Source of the DNA: Deltaproteobacteria bacterium
Lineage (GTDB): Bacteria > Desulfobacterota > Desulfomonilia > UBA1062
Length of the DNA stretch: 64,000 nt
Reading direction: 5' to 3'
NCBI GenBank assembly: GCA_029547185.1
Contig: JAKPPU010000067.1
Coordinates: 1-64,000 of the forward strand
Shown here: one piece after another, positions 55,196-62,610 of the stretch
How the letters are laid out: every line of letters starts with the position of its first letter
Position numbering within the stretch: position 1 is the first letter of the stretch
Program-made: the position numbers and the translations under genes
The notes under the pieces: model-generated
Database searches by the model: none
Seen by the model: only the letters and a program-made list of their open reading frames with translations
Told to the model about the DNA's origin: nothing

Positions 55196-56272
55196 TTACG
55201 GATCGATTCCCTCCCTTTTGCTCCGCTCCGCGCTCATGTCGGCGTATGCTTCGAAGAGGCTTTCGGGAGGGGTGTAGAGCCTGTCAGGAGATTTTTTCAC
55301 GAGTGAGCGGGCCTGCTCCGGGCAGCTCGTCACGCACAGACCGCACCCGATGCACTTTTCCTCGCGCAGCACCGACTTGCCGTCCTTTATCTTTGAAGCG
55401 CCGACCGGGCAGCGCCCTGCGCAGGAGCCGCACCCCCTGCAGGAAAGGGCGTCGCTGACACAGACATAGCTGCTCTTTGGATCCCTGAACTGAGCGGGAA
55501 AGAGCTTGAGCGCCACGAGCATGCCGCAGCAGCACGAACAGCATGAACACATGGCCTCGATGTTCCGCGAGTTCAGGACCTGGATGACGAGCCCCTCCTT
55601 TTCATTCCGCGTGAGTATGCTCACCGCCTCGTCCCTGCTCAACGGCCTGGCCATGCCGTTATCGACATAGTAGTCGGCGTACGAATCGAACTGCAGGCAG
55701 GTCTCGAGAGAATGATCGCAGCCCTTGCCGTACATTCTGACAGCCTTTCTGCAGAAACACTGGGCAACCGCGATCCTGTCCTTGCGCTCGACAATTGCCA
55801 CGGCATCATCGTAAGGAGCTATGGGGAGAGATGAGACCAGGCCCGAATTGATCGGGATGGTGCGGAGGTGGGGCGTCCTCGTGGAATGAAAGGTCTGTCC
55901 GAGCCCCGAGAGATAATACTCGGAAACATCCTTGAGAAGCTCCGGGGTCAGGGAGTTGACCTGAAATTCATAGATCCCGACGATAAAGGGCACGATATGG
56001 TAAGCAGGCCCATGAGGCCCCCTCTGCCGAAAAAGCAGCCCCTTTCCGGCCATGCTTTCAAGCCGGGACGCAACGGCAGTCTCATCGCCGCCTGTCCGCA
56101 GGGCCACTTCGCGGGCCGTTTCAGGCAAAAGGCCGAGCTGCAGGAACATTTCGGCATCCTCGGGCGAGAAGAGCTTTTTGAGCAGCTTGAGCTCGACCCC
56201 GCTCTTGGTGGCGGGGAATCCTGTTGCCAGCTCATCGAGCCGCCTTCTTAACCGTTCATAAATCTCATCCAT
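55196..56272 (-). CDS. 4Fe-4S dicluster protein with winged-helix-like N-terminus
   Basis: This 358-residue protein has an N-terminal helical region that reads like a winged helix (FSPEDAEMFLQLGLLPETAREVALRTGGDETAVASRLESMAGKGLLFRQ). The middle holds CFCRKAV, CDHSLETCLQF and the unusual MCSCCSCCCGMLVALK cysteine run. Two ferredoxin motifs follow, CRGCGSCAGRC and CIGCGLCVTSC. Such proteins are frequent in syntrophic anaerobes; they may couple a regulatory or electron-transfer role. It is upstream of, and divergent from, the dehydratase-like genes. Confidence 0.75.
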   Translation of the reverse strand: MDEIYERLRRRLDELATGFPATKSGVELKLLKKLFSPEDAEMFLQLGLLPETAREVALRTGGDETAVASRLESMAGKGLLFRQRGPHGPAYHIVPFIVGIYEFQVNSLTPELLKDVSEYYLSGLGQTFHSTRTPHLRTIPINSGLVSSLPIAPYDDAVAIVERKDRIAVAQCFCRKAVRMYGKGCDHSLETCLQFDSYADYYVDNGMARPLSRDEAVSILTRNEKEGLVIQVLNSRNIEAMCSCCSCCCGMLVALKLFPAQFRDPKSSYVCVSDALSCRGCGSCAGRCPVGASKIKDGKSVLREEKCIGCGLCVTSCPEQARSLVKKSPDRLYTPPESLFEAYADMSAERSKREGIDP

Positions 56273-56551
56273 ATCGCAAAGCTCCCTTCTCCGGGCATTT
56301 CATTTGTTTTCACTAAGGATCAGCAGGGAAATGCATCCCTGCCCGGTAAGGCATCATACACGATTTGTCCCGAGCCTTCAAAGGGACATTCTCAAGGATT
56401 AATGGGAGACAGAGTTGTTTCCCGCCTCATACCCATTGCAAATTCCGGCGATGTGCTATAGATTCATGGCAGTTGAGTTCTCCCTTACCGGACACCGTCT
56501 CCGCAGTTGCGGAAAATGGCTTTTTTGAACTTACGCGAAAGGGGTTCATGC

Positions 56552-57658
56552 ATGAGAGGTTTTTTGGATACCCTGCAGGGCATCAAGGCGAAAGGTCATA
56601 CCCTCATTGGGTGCTTTCCGCTCTATCCCCCTGTTGAGCTTTTTCACTCCTTCGGGCTTACGCCGGTCGTCCTGTGGGGCTTGGAGCAGGACATCCGCGA
56701 TCTCTCCATAAGCGACCGCCACCTCCAGCCCTATACCTGCCATGTGGCACGCTGCCTTACCGAGTTCGTGATCTCCCGAGCGAGCGGGCTCTTCAGGGCG
56801 CTCTTCATGTACAATGCCTGCGACACCCTTCGGAATCTCCCCGAGATCATCGGGAGCGCATTGGATGAAGAGTCCACACTCCCGATCATGAGGCTCCATG
56901 TGCCTGCCGTATCTCTCGATCATGCCTATGCTGCAGGCTACTTGCAGGACCGTATCGAGGGGCTCACAGCCGAGCTCGAGAATCTCACCGGCAGATCCTT
57001 TTCAGCAAGCGCCTTCAACCGCAGCGTGGAGCTCTACCGGAGACAGAGGGGCCTGTGCATGCAACTCGAAGAACGCCAGGCGCAAGGATCGATGAGCTTC
57101 GCTGATTGCGCCGAGGTCCTCATGGCAGGGAGCCTTCTGCCTGTAGAGGAACACATCGCGCTCCTCGAAGCCCGGCTCCGGGAATCTGCCGGGACCGGAT
57201 CTGAAATGCATGGGCATCCCGGCATCATGATCAGCGGGATTCTCCCTCCCCCGAGGCACCTCCTCGAGGTGATCGAGAAGGCCGGACTCACGGTCGCGGC
57301 AAACGATATCGCCTCCCTCAGGCGGTCCTATGCCTATTCCCCTGCACCTGCGACGGATGCGGGCGCTTACTATGAAGATTTCTATCGCGGCCACCATCCG
57401 TGCACGACGATCCTGCCTTCGGCAGACAGCAGGGCTGAATACATCCTGAAGACCGCCAGGGAAAAGAATGTGAAGGGGTTCATCTTCTTCGGAGAGAAAT
57501 TCTGCGAGTATGAATACTTCGAGATGCCCCATATCGAACAGATGCTCAAATCCTCAGGCATCCAGTGTCTCTGCCTCGAGATGACAGACGGCGGGGGCGA
57601 GCAGATCGCTGCGAATCAGACCCGCATCGAAACCTTTGCCGAGATGCTGCATACGTAA
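56552..57658 (+). CDS. 2-hydroxyacyl-CoA dehydratase-like subunit (HgdB/FldC/BcrB family)
   Basis: This roughly 368-residue protein has the HgdB-type start GHTLIGCFPLYPPVELFHSFGLTPVVLWG and cluster-region cysteines (CHVARCLTEFV, MYNACDTL). The second half has the paired Rossmann-like repeat (IMISGILPPPRHLLEVIEKAGLTVAAND, KGFIFFGEKFCEYEYFEMP). It forms a heterodimer with the next gene. Dehydratases and benzoyl-CoA reductases use this fold with a 4Fe-4S cluster. No activator ATPase (HgdC-like) is in the window. AAAGGGG precedes the ATG. Confidence 0.8.
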   Translation: MRGFLDTLQGIKAKGHTLIGCFPLYPPVELFHSFGLTPVVLWGLEQDIRDLSISDRHLQPYTCHVARCLTEFVISRASGLFRALFMYNACDTLRNLPEIIGSALDEESTLPIMRLHVPAVSLDHAYAAGYLQDRIEGLTAELENLTGRSFSASAFNRSVELYRRQRGLCMQLEERQAQGSMSFADCAEVLMAGSLLPVEEHIALLEARLRESAGTGSEMHGHPGIMISGILPPPRHLLEVIEKAGLTVAANDIASLRRSYAYSPAPATDAGAYYEDFYRGHHPCTTILPSADSRAEYILKTAREKNVKGFIFFGEKFCEYEYFEMPHIEQMLKSSGIQCLCLEMTDGGGEQIAANQTRIETFAEMLHT

Positions 57659-57681
57659 GCGGACCAAAGAGGAGGAAAGAC

Positions 57682-58953
57682 ATGCCTTCGGAAAAATCCC
57701 CGGAAGGATTCAAAAAGAACACCTCGGGCAAGAGGCTGAGCTCCATCATCATGAACGACTACCTCACCCTTCACAAAAAGGCTTCGGAGGGGGCCTTCGT
57801 GGTGTGGATCGCGATCATCGTCCCTGCCGAGATCTTTTCCGGATTCGACAACGTCGTCTATGCGGTCCCGGAAAGCCATGCAGCCCTGTGCGCGGGCAAG
57901 GGCGTCGGGCCTCTCCTGTGCGAAAAGGCCGAGCAGCTGGGGTATTCGACGGACCTGTGCTCCTATGCCCGCATCGACCTCGGAACGGCGTTCGGCGGCG
58001 CCGAGAGCTCTCCCACCTTCGGCCTCCCGAAGCCCGACCTCATCATCAGCAACAACAACAACTGCTCGCTCCTGGTGAAGTGGTTCGATGTCTATCACCG
58101 GGCCTGGGGCGTGCCTCACGTCCTGCTGGACATACCGTTCTGCTATGAGAATCAGAGCAGGGCCGACTTCGAGTACATCATGGCCCAGTTCGGCGGCCTC
58201 ATCCGGACGATCGAAGACCTGAGCGGCCAGAAGTTCGACATCAACAAGGCCAGAGAATCGGTGAAGCTCTCCAGCAGGGCGCTCAAGGAATGGAAGCGGT
58301 TCTTGAGCTTTGCCACACACAGGCCGTCCGGCATCACGGCCTTCGACTCGTTCGTCCAGATGGCCCCCATTCTCACCTCCCGCGGGACCGAGAAGCTCGC
58401 AGAGCACTACCGCCTCCTTGCGGACGAGACCGAGGAGCAGGTCAAAAACGGCATCTTCCCCGTGCCCGGCGAAAGGTACCGCCTCCTGTGGGACAACATC
58501 GCGCCATGGCACCAGCTCAGAAAGATGTCGAGCCGGCTTGCGAGCCTCGATGCGAACATCACCTCTGCGAGCTACACCTACTGCATCGGTGCCCTCGAGG
58601 GCGAGTACGAGCCGTACGAGTTCGACGGAAAAGACCCGCTTCAATGGCTCGCCAGGCTCCAGAACTTCTCCGTATGCCCCCACGGCCTGAACTTAAGAGG
58701 CAGGGCCATGAAAGAGGTGATCGGACGCAACGCCATCGACGGCGTGGTCTTTGCCAGCAACCGGAGCTGCAAGGTCTACTCCCTCATGCAGATGGACCAG
58801 ATGCGGCATATGAAAGAAGAGCTCGGAATTCCCTGCATCATGATCGACGTCGATCACGCGGACGTTCGCAAATACAGCGAGGAGACAACCTTCACCAGGC
58901 TCGAGGCCCTCATCGAGATGATCGACAAGAAGAGGTCGGGTGCCCCGGCTTGA
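57682..58953 (+). CDS. 2-hydroxyacyl-CoA dehydratase-like subunit (HgdA/BcrC family)
   Basis: This roughly 423-residue protein has VWIAIIVPAEIFSGFDNVVYAVPESHAALCAGKG, PDLIISNNNNCSLLVKWFDVYHRAWGVPHVLLDIPF, and GVVFASNRSCKVYSLMQMDQMRHMKEELGIPCIMIDVDHAD, the fold of the alpha subunit of 2-hydroxyacyl-CoA dehydratases or benzoyl-CoA reductases. Partner of the gene at 56552 (23-base gap, AGGAGG before the start). Substrate is not deducible: aromatic-acid reduction and amino-acid fermentation are both possible. Confidence 0.8.
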   Translation: MPSEKSPEGFKKNTSGKRLSSIIMNDYLTLHKKASEGAFVVWIAIIVPAEIFSGFDNVVYAVPESHAALCAGKGVGPLLCEKAEQLGYSTDLCSYARIDLGTAFGGAESSPTFGLPKPDLIISNNNNCSLLVKWFDVYHRAWGVPHVLLDIPFCYENQSRADFEYIMAQFGGLIRTIEDLSGQKFDINKARESVKLSSRALKEWKRFLSFATHRPSGITAFDSFVQMAPILTSRGTEKLAEHYRLLADETEEQVKNGIFPVPGERYRLLWDNIAPWHQLRKMSSRLASLDANITSASYTYCIGALEGEYEPYEFDGKDPLQWLARLQNFSVCPHGLNLRGRAMKEVIGRNAIDGVVFASNRSCKVYSLMQMDQMRHMKEELGIPCIMIDVDHADVRKYSEETTFTRLEALIEMIDKKRSGAPA

Positions 58954-59159
58954 GCGCATTTGAAGAGATTCCCACCGCACGGGCAAGGCCTGATCTCCTC
59001 GTTCCGCGCCGCCAGTATTCTCTTTCTGAATGACAGCCCGATACGTATGCAATCATCGAATTTGACATATGCCCTGCCGTGCTCTACCGGATAGTTAGAT
59101 TGCAGACGCACGCTGCCGGTAATCCTCGAGCCGGGGCGCAAGAGAGCAGGCTGTCCCGT

Positions 59160-60332
59160 ATGGAAAAGATCGTCTATCTCGATAATGCAGCCACATCATG
59201 GCCCAAGCCTGAAGGCATGATGGAGGCCATGGTCCATTTCAACCGCTGTGTCGGCGCCAGCCCCGGCAGGTCCGGCCACAGCCTCTCCATCGAGGCGGCA
59301 AGGATTCTCCTCAATGCGAGGGAGGTCCTGTCCTCTCTCTTCGGCGTCGAGGATATGCTCAGAATCATCTTCACGAAGAATGCGACCGAGGCGCTCAACA
59401 TAGCCATACTCGGTCTCCTCAGGGATGGGGACCACGTGATCACCTCGTGCATGGAGCACAACTCGGTTATGCGCCCGATCAGGGCCCTCGAATCCCGGGG
59501 GGTCGAGGTGAGCACGGTGCCGTGCTCCCCGAGAGGGGAGCTCGACCCTTCGGATATCATCCCTCTCATCAGACGGAACACGGCTGCCGTGGTGCTCGTC
59601 CATGCGTCGAACGTAACCGGGACGATCATGCCCGTCGCCGAGGTCGGGGCCATCACCCGGGAAAGGGATATCCTCCTGTGCGTCGATGCATCCCAGACAG
59701 CCGGAGCCGTTCCCATCGACGTGCAGTCCATGTACGTGGACCTGCTCGCCTTCACCGGCCACAAGTCGCTTCTCGGGCCCCAGGGCACGGGCGGGCTCTA
59801 CATGAGAAGCGGCCTCGAGAACAGGATCAGGCCCATCGTGCAGGGAGGTACGGGAAGCAGGTCAGAGTTCGAGACCCAGCCCGACTTCGTGCCGGACAAG
59901 TACGAATCAGGAACCCCGAACACCATCGGCATCGCCGGTCTCGGTGCCGGCGCCCGGTTCATCCTCGAAACGGGCATCGGCGCCGTCCGAAGCAAAGAGG
60001 AAGCCCTCACCAGGATGCTCATAGCAGGACTCGCATCCATCCCGGGCGTCGAGGTGTACGGGGTGCGCGACGCTGCGAGGCAGACAACGTCCGTATCGTT
60101 CACCATCTCCGGCATGAGCCCGTCCGAAGTCGCGCTCAAGCTCGACGAGGATTACCGCATCATGGCGAGACCCGGCCTGCAGTGCGCACCGGCGGCCCAT
60201 AAGACCATCGGGACCTTCCCCGAAGGAACCGTCAGGCTCAGCCCGGGGTTTTTCACGACGCAGGAAGAGATAAAGTACAGCATCACGGCGGTTGCCGAGA
60301 TCGCATCATCACACAAGGAGAGATTGTCATGA
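59160..60332 (+). CDS. Cysteine desulfurase/selenocysteine lyase-like enzyme
   Basis: This 390-residue class V aminotransferase-fold protein starts MEKIVYLDNAATSWPKPEGM, has Schiff-base Lys202 (FTGHKSLLGPQGTGGLY) and active-site Cys342 (GLQCAPAAHKTIGTFPEGT). The EF2568-type 'cysteine desulfurase family protein' group, of which this is a member, co-occurs with selenium-metabolism genes. It probably releases sulfur or selenium from cysteine/selenocysteine and passes it to YedF, whose start overlaps this stop by 4 bases. Confidence 0.88.
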   Translation: MEKIVYLDNAATSWPKPEGMMEAMVHFNRCVGASPGRSGHSLSIEAARILLNAREVLSSLFGVEDMLRIIFTKNATEALNIAILGLLRDGDHVITSCMEHNSVMRPIRALESRGVEVSTVPCSPRGELDPSDIIPLIRRNTAAVVLVHASNVTGTIMPVAEVGAITRERDILLCVDASQTAGAVPIDVQSMYVDLLAFTGHKSLLGPQGTGGLYMRSGLENRIRPIVQGGTGSRSEFETQPDFVPDKYESGTPNTIGIAGLGAGARFILETGIGAVRSKEEALTRMLIAGLASIPGVEVYGVRDAARQTTSVSFTISGMSPSEVALKLDEDYRIMARPGLQCAPAAHKTIGTFPEGTVRLSPGFFTTQEEIKYSITAVAEIASSHKERLS

Positions 60333-60925
60333 GGAAGGAAATAGATGCCCGCGGCCTGGCCTGCCCCGAGCCCGTCGTCCTTGCGAGAAAGGCCCTCGCC
60401 GAATGCGGCGAGATAACCGTCATCGTAAACGACGATACAGCCAGGGACAACGTCCGGCGAATGGCAGAGGGCATGGGATTCACGGTTACACTCGACAGCC
60501 ATGGGGCCGATACATCCCTCCATATTATCAGTACCGGCCGGCCCGCCCGGAGTGATTCCCCTGTCTATGGAAGGAGCGAGTCCGTTCCCGGCCCGACCGT
60601 CATGGTCATCTCCTCCGATAAAATGGGGAGAGGAAACGACGAGCTCGGCTCGATTCTCATGAAGAGCTTCCTCCATACCCTGGGTGAGGCAGAAGCAAAG
60701 CCCGACACCATGATCTTCTTCAACACGGGGGTGAAGCTGGCCATTCAAGGGTCCGAGGTGATCGAAGACCTCGAGGCGCTGTTACGGGCAGGGGTGAAAA
60801 TCCTCGTATGCGGCACGTGCCTCGGCTATTTCGAGGCCAAGGACAAGCTGGCCGCAGGAACGGTCTCGAACATGTACGACATTACCGAGACCATGCTCAA
60901 GGCAGGGAAGATCGTCCAGATATGA
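60329..60925 (+). CDS. yedF: Sulfurtransferase-like selenium metabolism protein YedF
   Basis: This 198-residue protein has an N-terminal TusA-like domain with the CPxP motif (DARGLACPEPVVLARKAL, Cys12) and a C-terminal DsrE-like domain (TMIFFNTGVKLA, LVCGTCLGYFEAKDKLAAGTVSNMYDI). This fused architecture is the selenium metabolism protein YedF, a genomic marker of selenium use in bacteria with SelD. It is the middle gene of a translationally coupled trio. Confidence 0.92.
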   Translation: MRKEIDARGLACPEPVVLARKALAECGEITVIVNDDTARDNVRRMAEGMGFTVTLDSHGADTSLHIISTGRPARSDSPVYGRSESVPGPTVMVISSDKMGRGNDELGSILMKSFLHTLGEAEAKPDTMIFFNTGVKLAIQGSEVIEDLEALLRAGVKILVCGTCLGYFEAKDKLAAGTVSNMYDITETMLKAGKIVQI

Positions 60926-61146
60926 GTGCTTCAGGCTTTTGCGTGCTCCTCTTCCAATCCGTCAGCCAGGCCATGCTCGCCGAGAAGATCCTTAAACAGC
61001 AGGAGATCCCCCACAAGGTGATCCCGGTGCCCCGCCAGATAAGCTCTGACTGCGGCGTATGCATCCGGTTCAGCCCCGACAAGCGCCCTCAGATCGAATC
61101 CGCCCTCACGGGCAAGGTGGAAGTCCTCGAGGTCTGCGCCGTCTGA
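60922..61146 (+). CDS. DUF3343 putative Se/S carrier-like protein
   Basis: This 74-residue protein is a DUF3343 member: VLLFQSVSQAMLAEKILKQQEIPHKVIPVPRQISSDCGVCIRF with the conserved CGxC. Such proteins occur beside YedF and selenocysteine-related genes and are proposed to carry selenium or sulfur. Its start overlaps yedF by 4 bases. Confidence 0.85.
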   Translation: MSASGFCVLLFQSVSQAMLAEKILKQQEIPHKVIPVPRQISSDCGVCIRFSPDKRPQIESALTGKVEVLEVCAV

Positions 61147-61171
61147 TCATTCCTGCAGAAAGGCTCTGCTC

Positions 61172-62341
61172 TTAAGCACTCTGCCTGATGCTCTCGAGGA
61201 GCGCCTCGGTGCGTGTCCTGATCTGCTCGACGTCTCCCGTTGAGTAGTCGGTGACAATCTTGAGATAGGGGAGGCCGTGCCTGCTGCGAACGTACTGCCC
61301 TATCTTGTGGGACTCGATGTTGTAGGTATGGCACGCGTGGAGAACCACCTCGATCACGGCATCGGGCCTGAAGCCCTCGATCAGGCCATCCATCGCCGTG
61401 AGCCGCCCCGAGTTCGGTGTCATGCAGGAGCAGGGGATCTTCAGGTATTTTCTTGAAAGAGCGGCGACAGGATCATCGGTGTCCTCCTCGATCCGGCCCG
61501 AGAAGCACTTCATGCCCGAGCACGCATCGAGGGCCACGATACGACCGCCGGCCTCCTCGATTATCCTGAACACCTTGGTGGAATCTCCGCCCACGGGGCA
61601 GCCGGTTACGAGGACCCGCGGCGCATCCTCCGGCCCGTGAGATATGCCCTTCCCCTTTCTCTCTTCGAGCTTTGCCAGGATTGCATTGACGAGCTCCTCG
61701 ATCTCGGATGCCCTGGCAAGCTGAGCCAGGAGGATGAGGTCGTATGCCTCCTCCCAAGAGATGAGCGGGGGATGGTGCCTGGCATATGAAAAGACCTCAT
61801 CCATCATAACGTTCTTGCGGTTCGTCTCCTTGATCTCGGCCTCGATGGCATCGTCTTCTATCTTCGTGCCGAAGGTTTTCTCCAGAAACGAGATGAACTT
61901 CCTGAGCATGACCGTCCAATTCTGCTCCGCCTCTCTTTCATCGGGCAGCTGGGGCAGGTCCATGACGAACAGCGGCTTGTCCCCGGATATGAGCTCGAAC
62001 ATCTTCTTCTTGCCGTCGCAGGTGGTCTCTCCGACAACGGCATCCGAGATGCTGAAGAACGGGCAGGTATCCTTGAGGATGAACCCGTAGCTCGATTTGA
62101 TCAAGGGGCACAGGTTTGAAGGCAGCACGGTTTCAGCGGTCTCGATCGTGCTGTGTGCATAGGCGCACAGGACCGCCGGGGCCGCGTTCATGGCGCGGAT
62201 GATCTCGAGAGGCGCATACCCGCAGTATGCGCCTACGATCCTGCTTCCCTTTTCCCGTTTCGACTGAAGGTATGCGATGGCCCTCTTCGTGGGCAGGCCC
62301 GTGTATTCATCGTTCAAGAGCGGCTCGATCCGTCTTTCCAT
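61172..62341 (-). CDS. Double-cubane-cluster anaerobic reductase (YjiM-like)
   Basis: This roughly 389-residue protein has the family pattern: VGAYCGYAPLEIIRA, SNLCPLIKSSYGFIL, CPFFSISDAVVGETTCDGKKKMFELI, GCPVGGDSTKV, LDACSGMKCFSG and VLHACHTYNIESHKIG. These cysteines match the HgdB-like fold that carries a double-cubane [8Fe-9S] cluster in related proteins. Such reductases need an ATPase activator (YjiL), absent from the window. ATG 62341 has GGGAGGAAC upstream; a longer frame to 62407 does not. It converges with the DUF3343 gene. Confidence 0.82.
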   Translation of the reverse strand: MERRIEPLLNDEYTGLPTKRAIAYLQSKREKGSRIVGAYCGYAPLEIIRAMNAAPAVLCAYAHSTIETAETVLPSNLCPLIKSSYGFILKDTCPFFSISDAVVGETTCDGKKKMFELISGDKPLFVMDLPQLPDEREAEQNWTVMLRKFISFLEKTFGTKIEDDAIEAEIKETNRKNVMMDEVFSYARHHPPLISWEEAYDLILLAQLARASEIEELVNAILAKLEERKGKGISHGPEDAPRVLVTGCPVGGDSTKVFRIIEEAGGRIVALDACSGMKCFSGRIEEDTDDPVAALSRKYLKIPCSCMTPNSGRLTAMDGLIEGFRPDAVIEVVLHACHTYNIESHKIGQYVRSRHGLPYLKIVTDYSTGDVEQIRTRTEALLESIRQSA

Positions 62342-62610
62342 CTGTTCCTCCCTCATGAGTTTCTGCGTACTGCCGGAAATTCCAAGGCATTCTCGCCTTG
62401 CCTGCATTCCGGCAAGTCCGTGTGATGAGAAAGGCTTAAGGGAAAATCGCGATCAGGGCAAATAGCTTGTTTTCATACCTGGGCATGCACCATGCACTAA
62501 AGCTATCCGGCGGGCTTCCATCAGCCGGAAGGAGCGCTCAAGACCGCCATCCCGCACCTTTAAGGTGAGAGGATCGTGAAACAACTCCCGTTTGCCGTAC
62601 CGAGTGAGGG

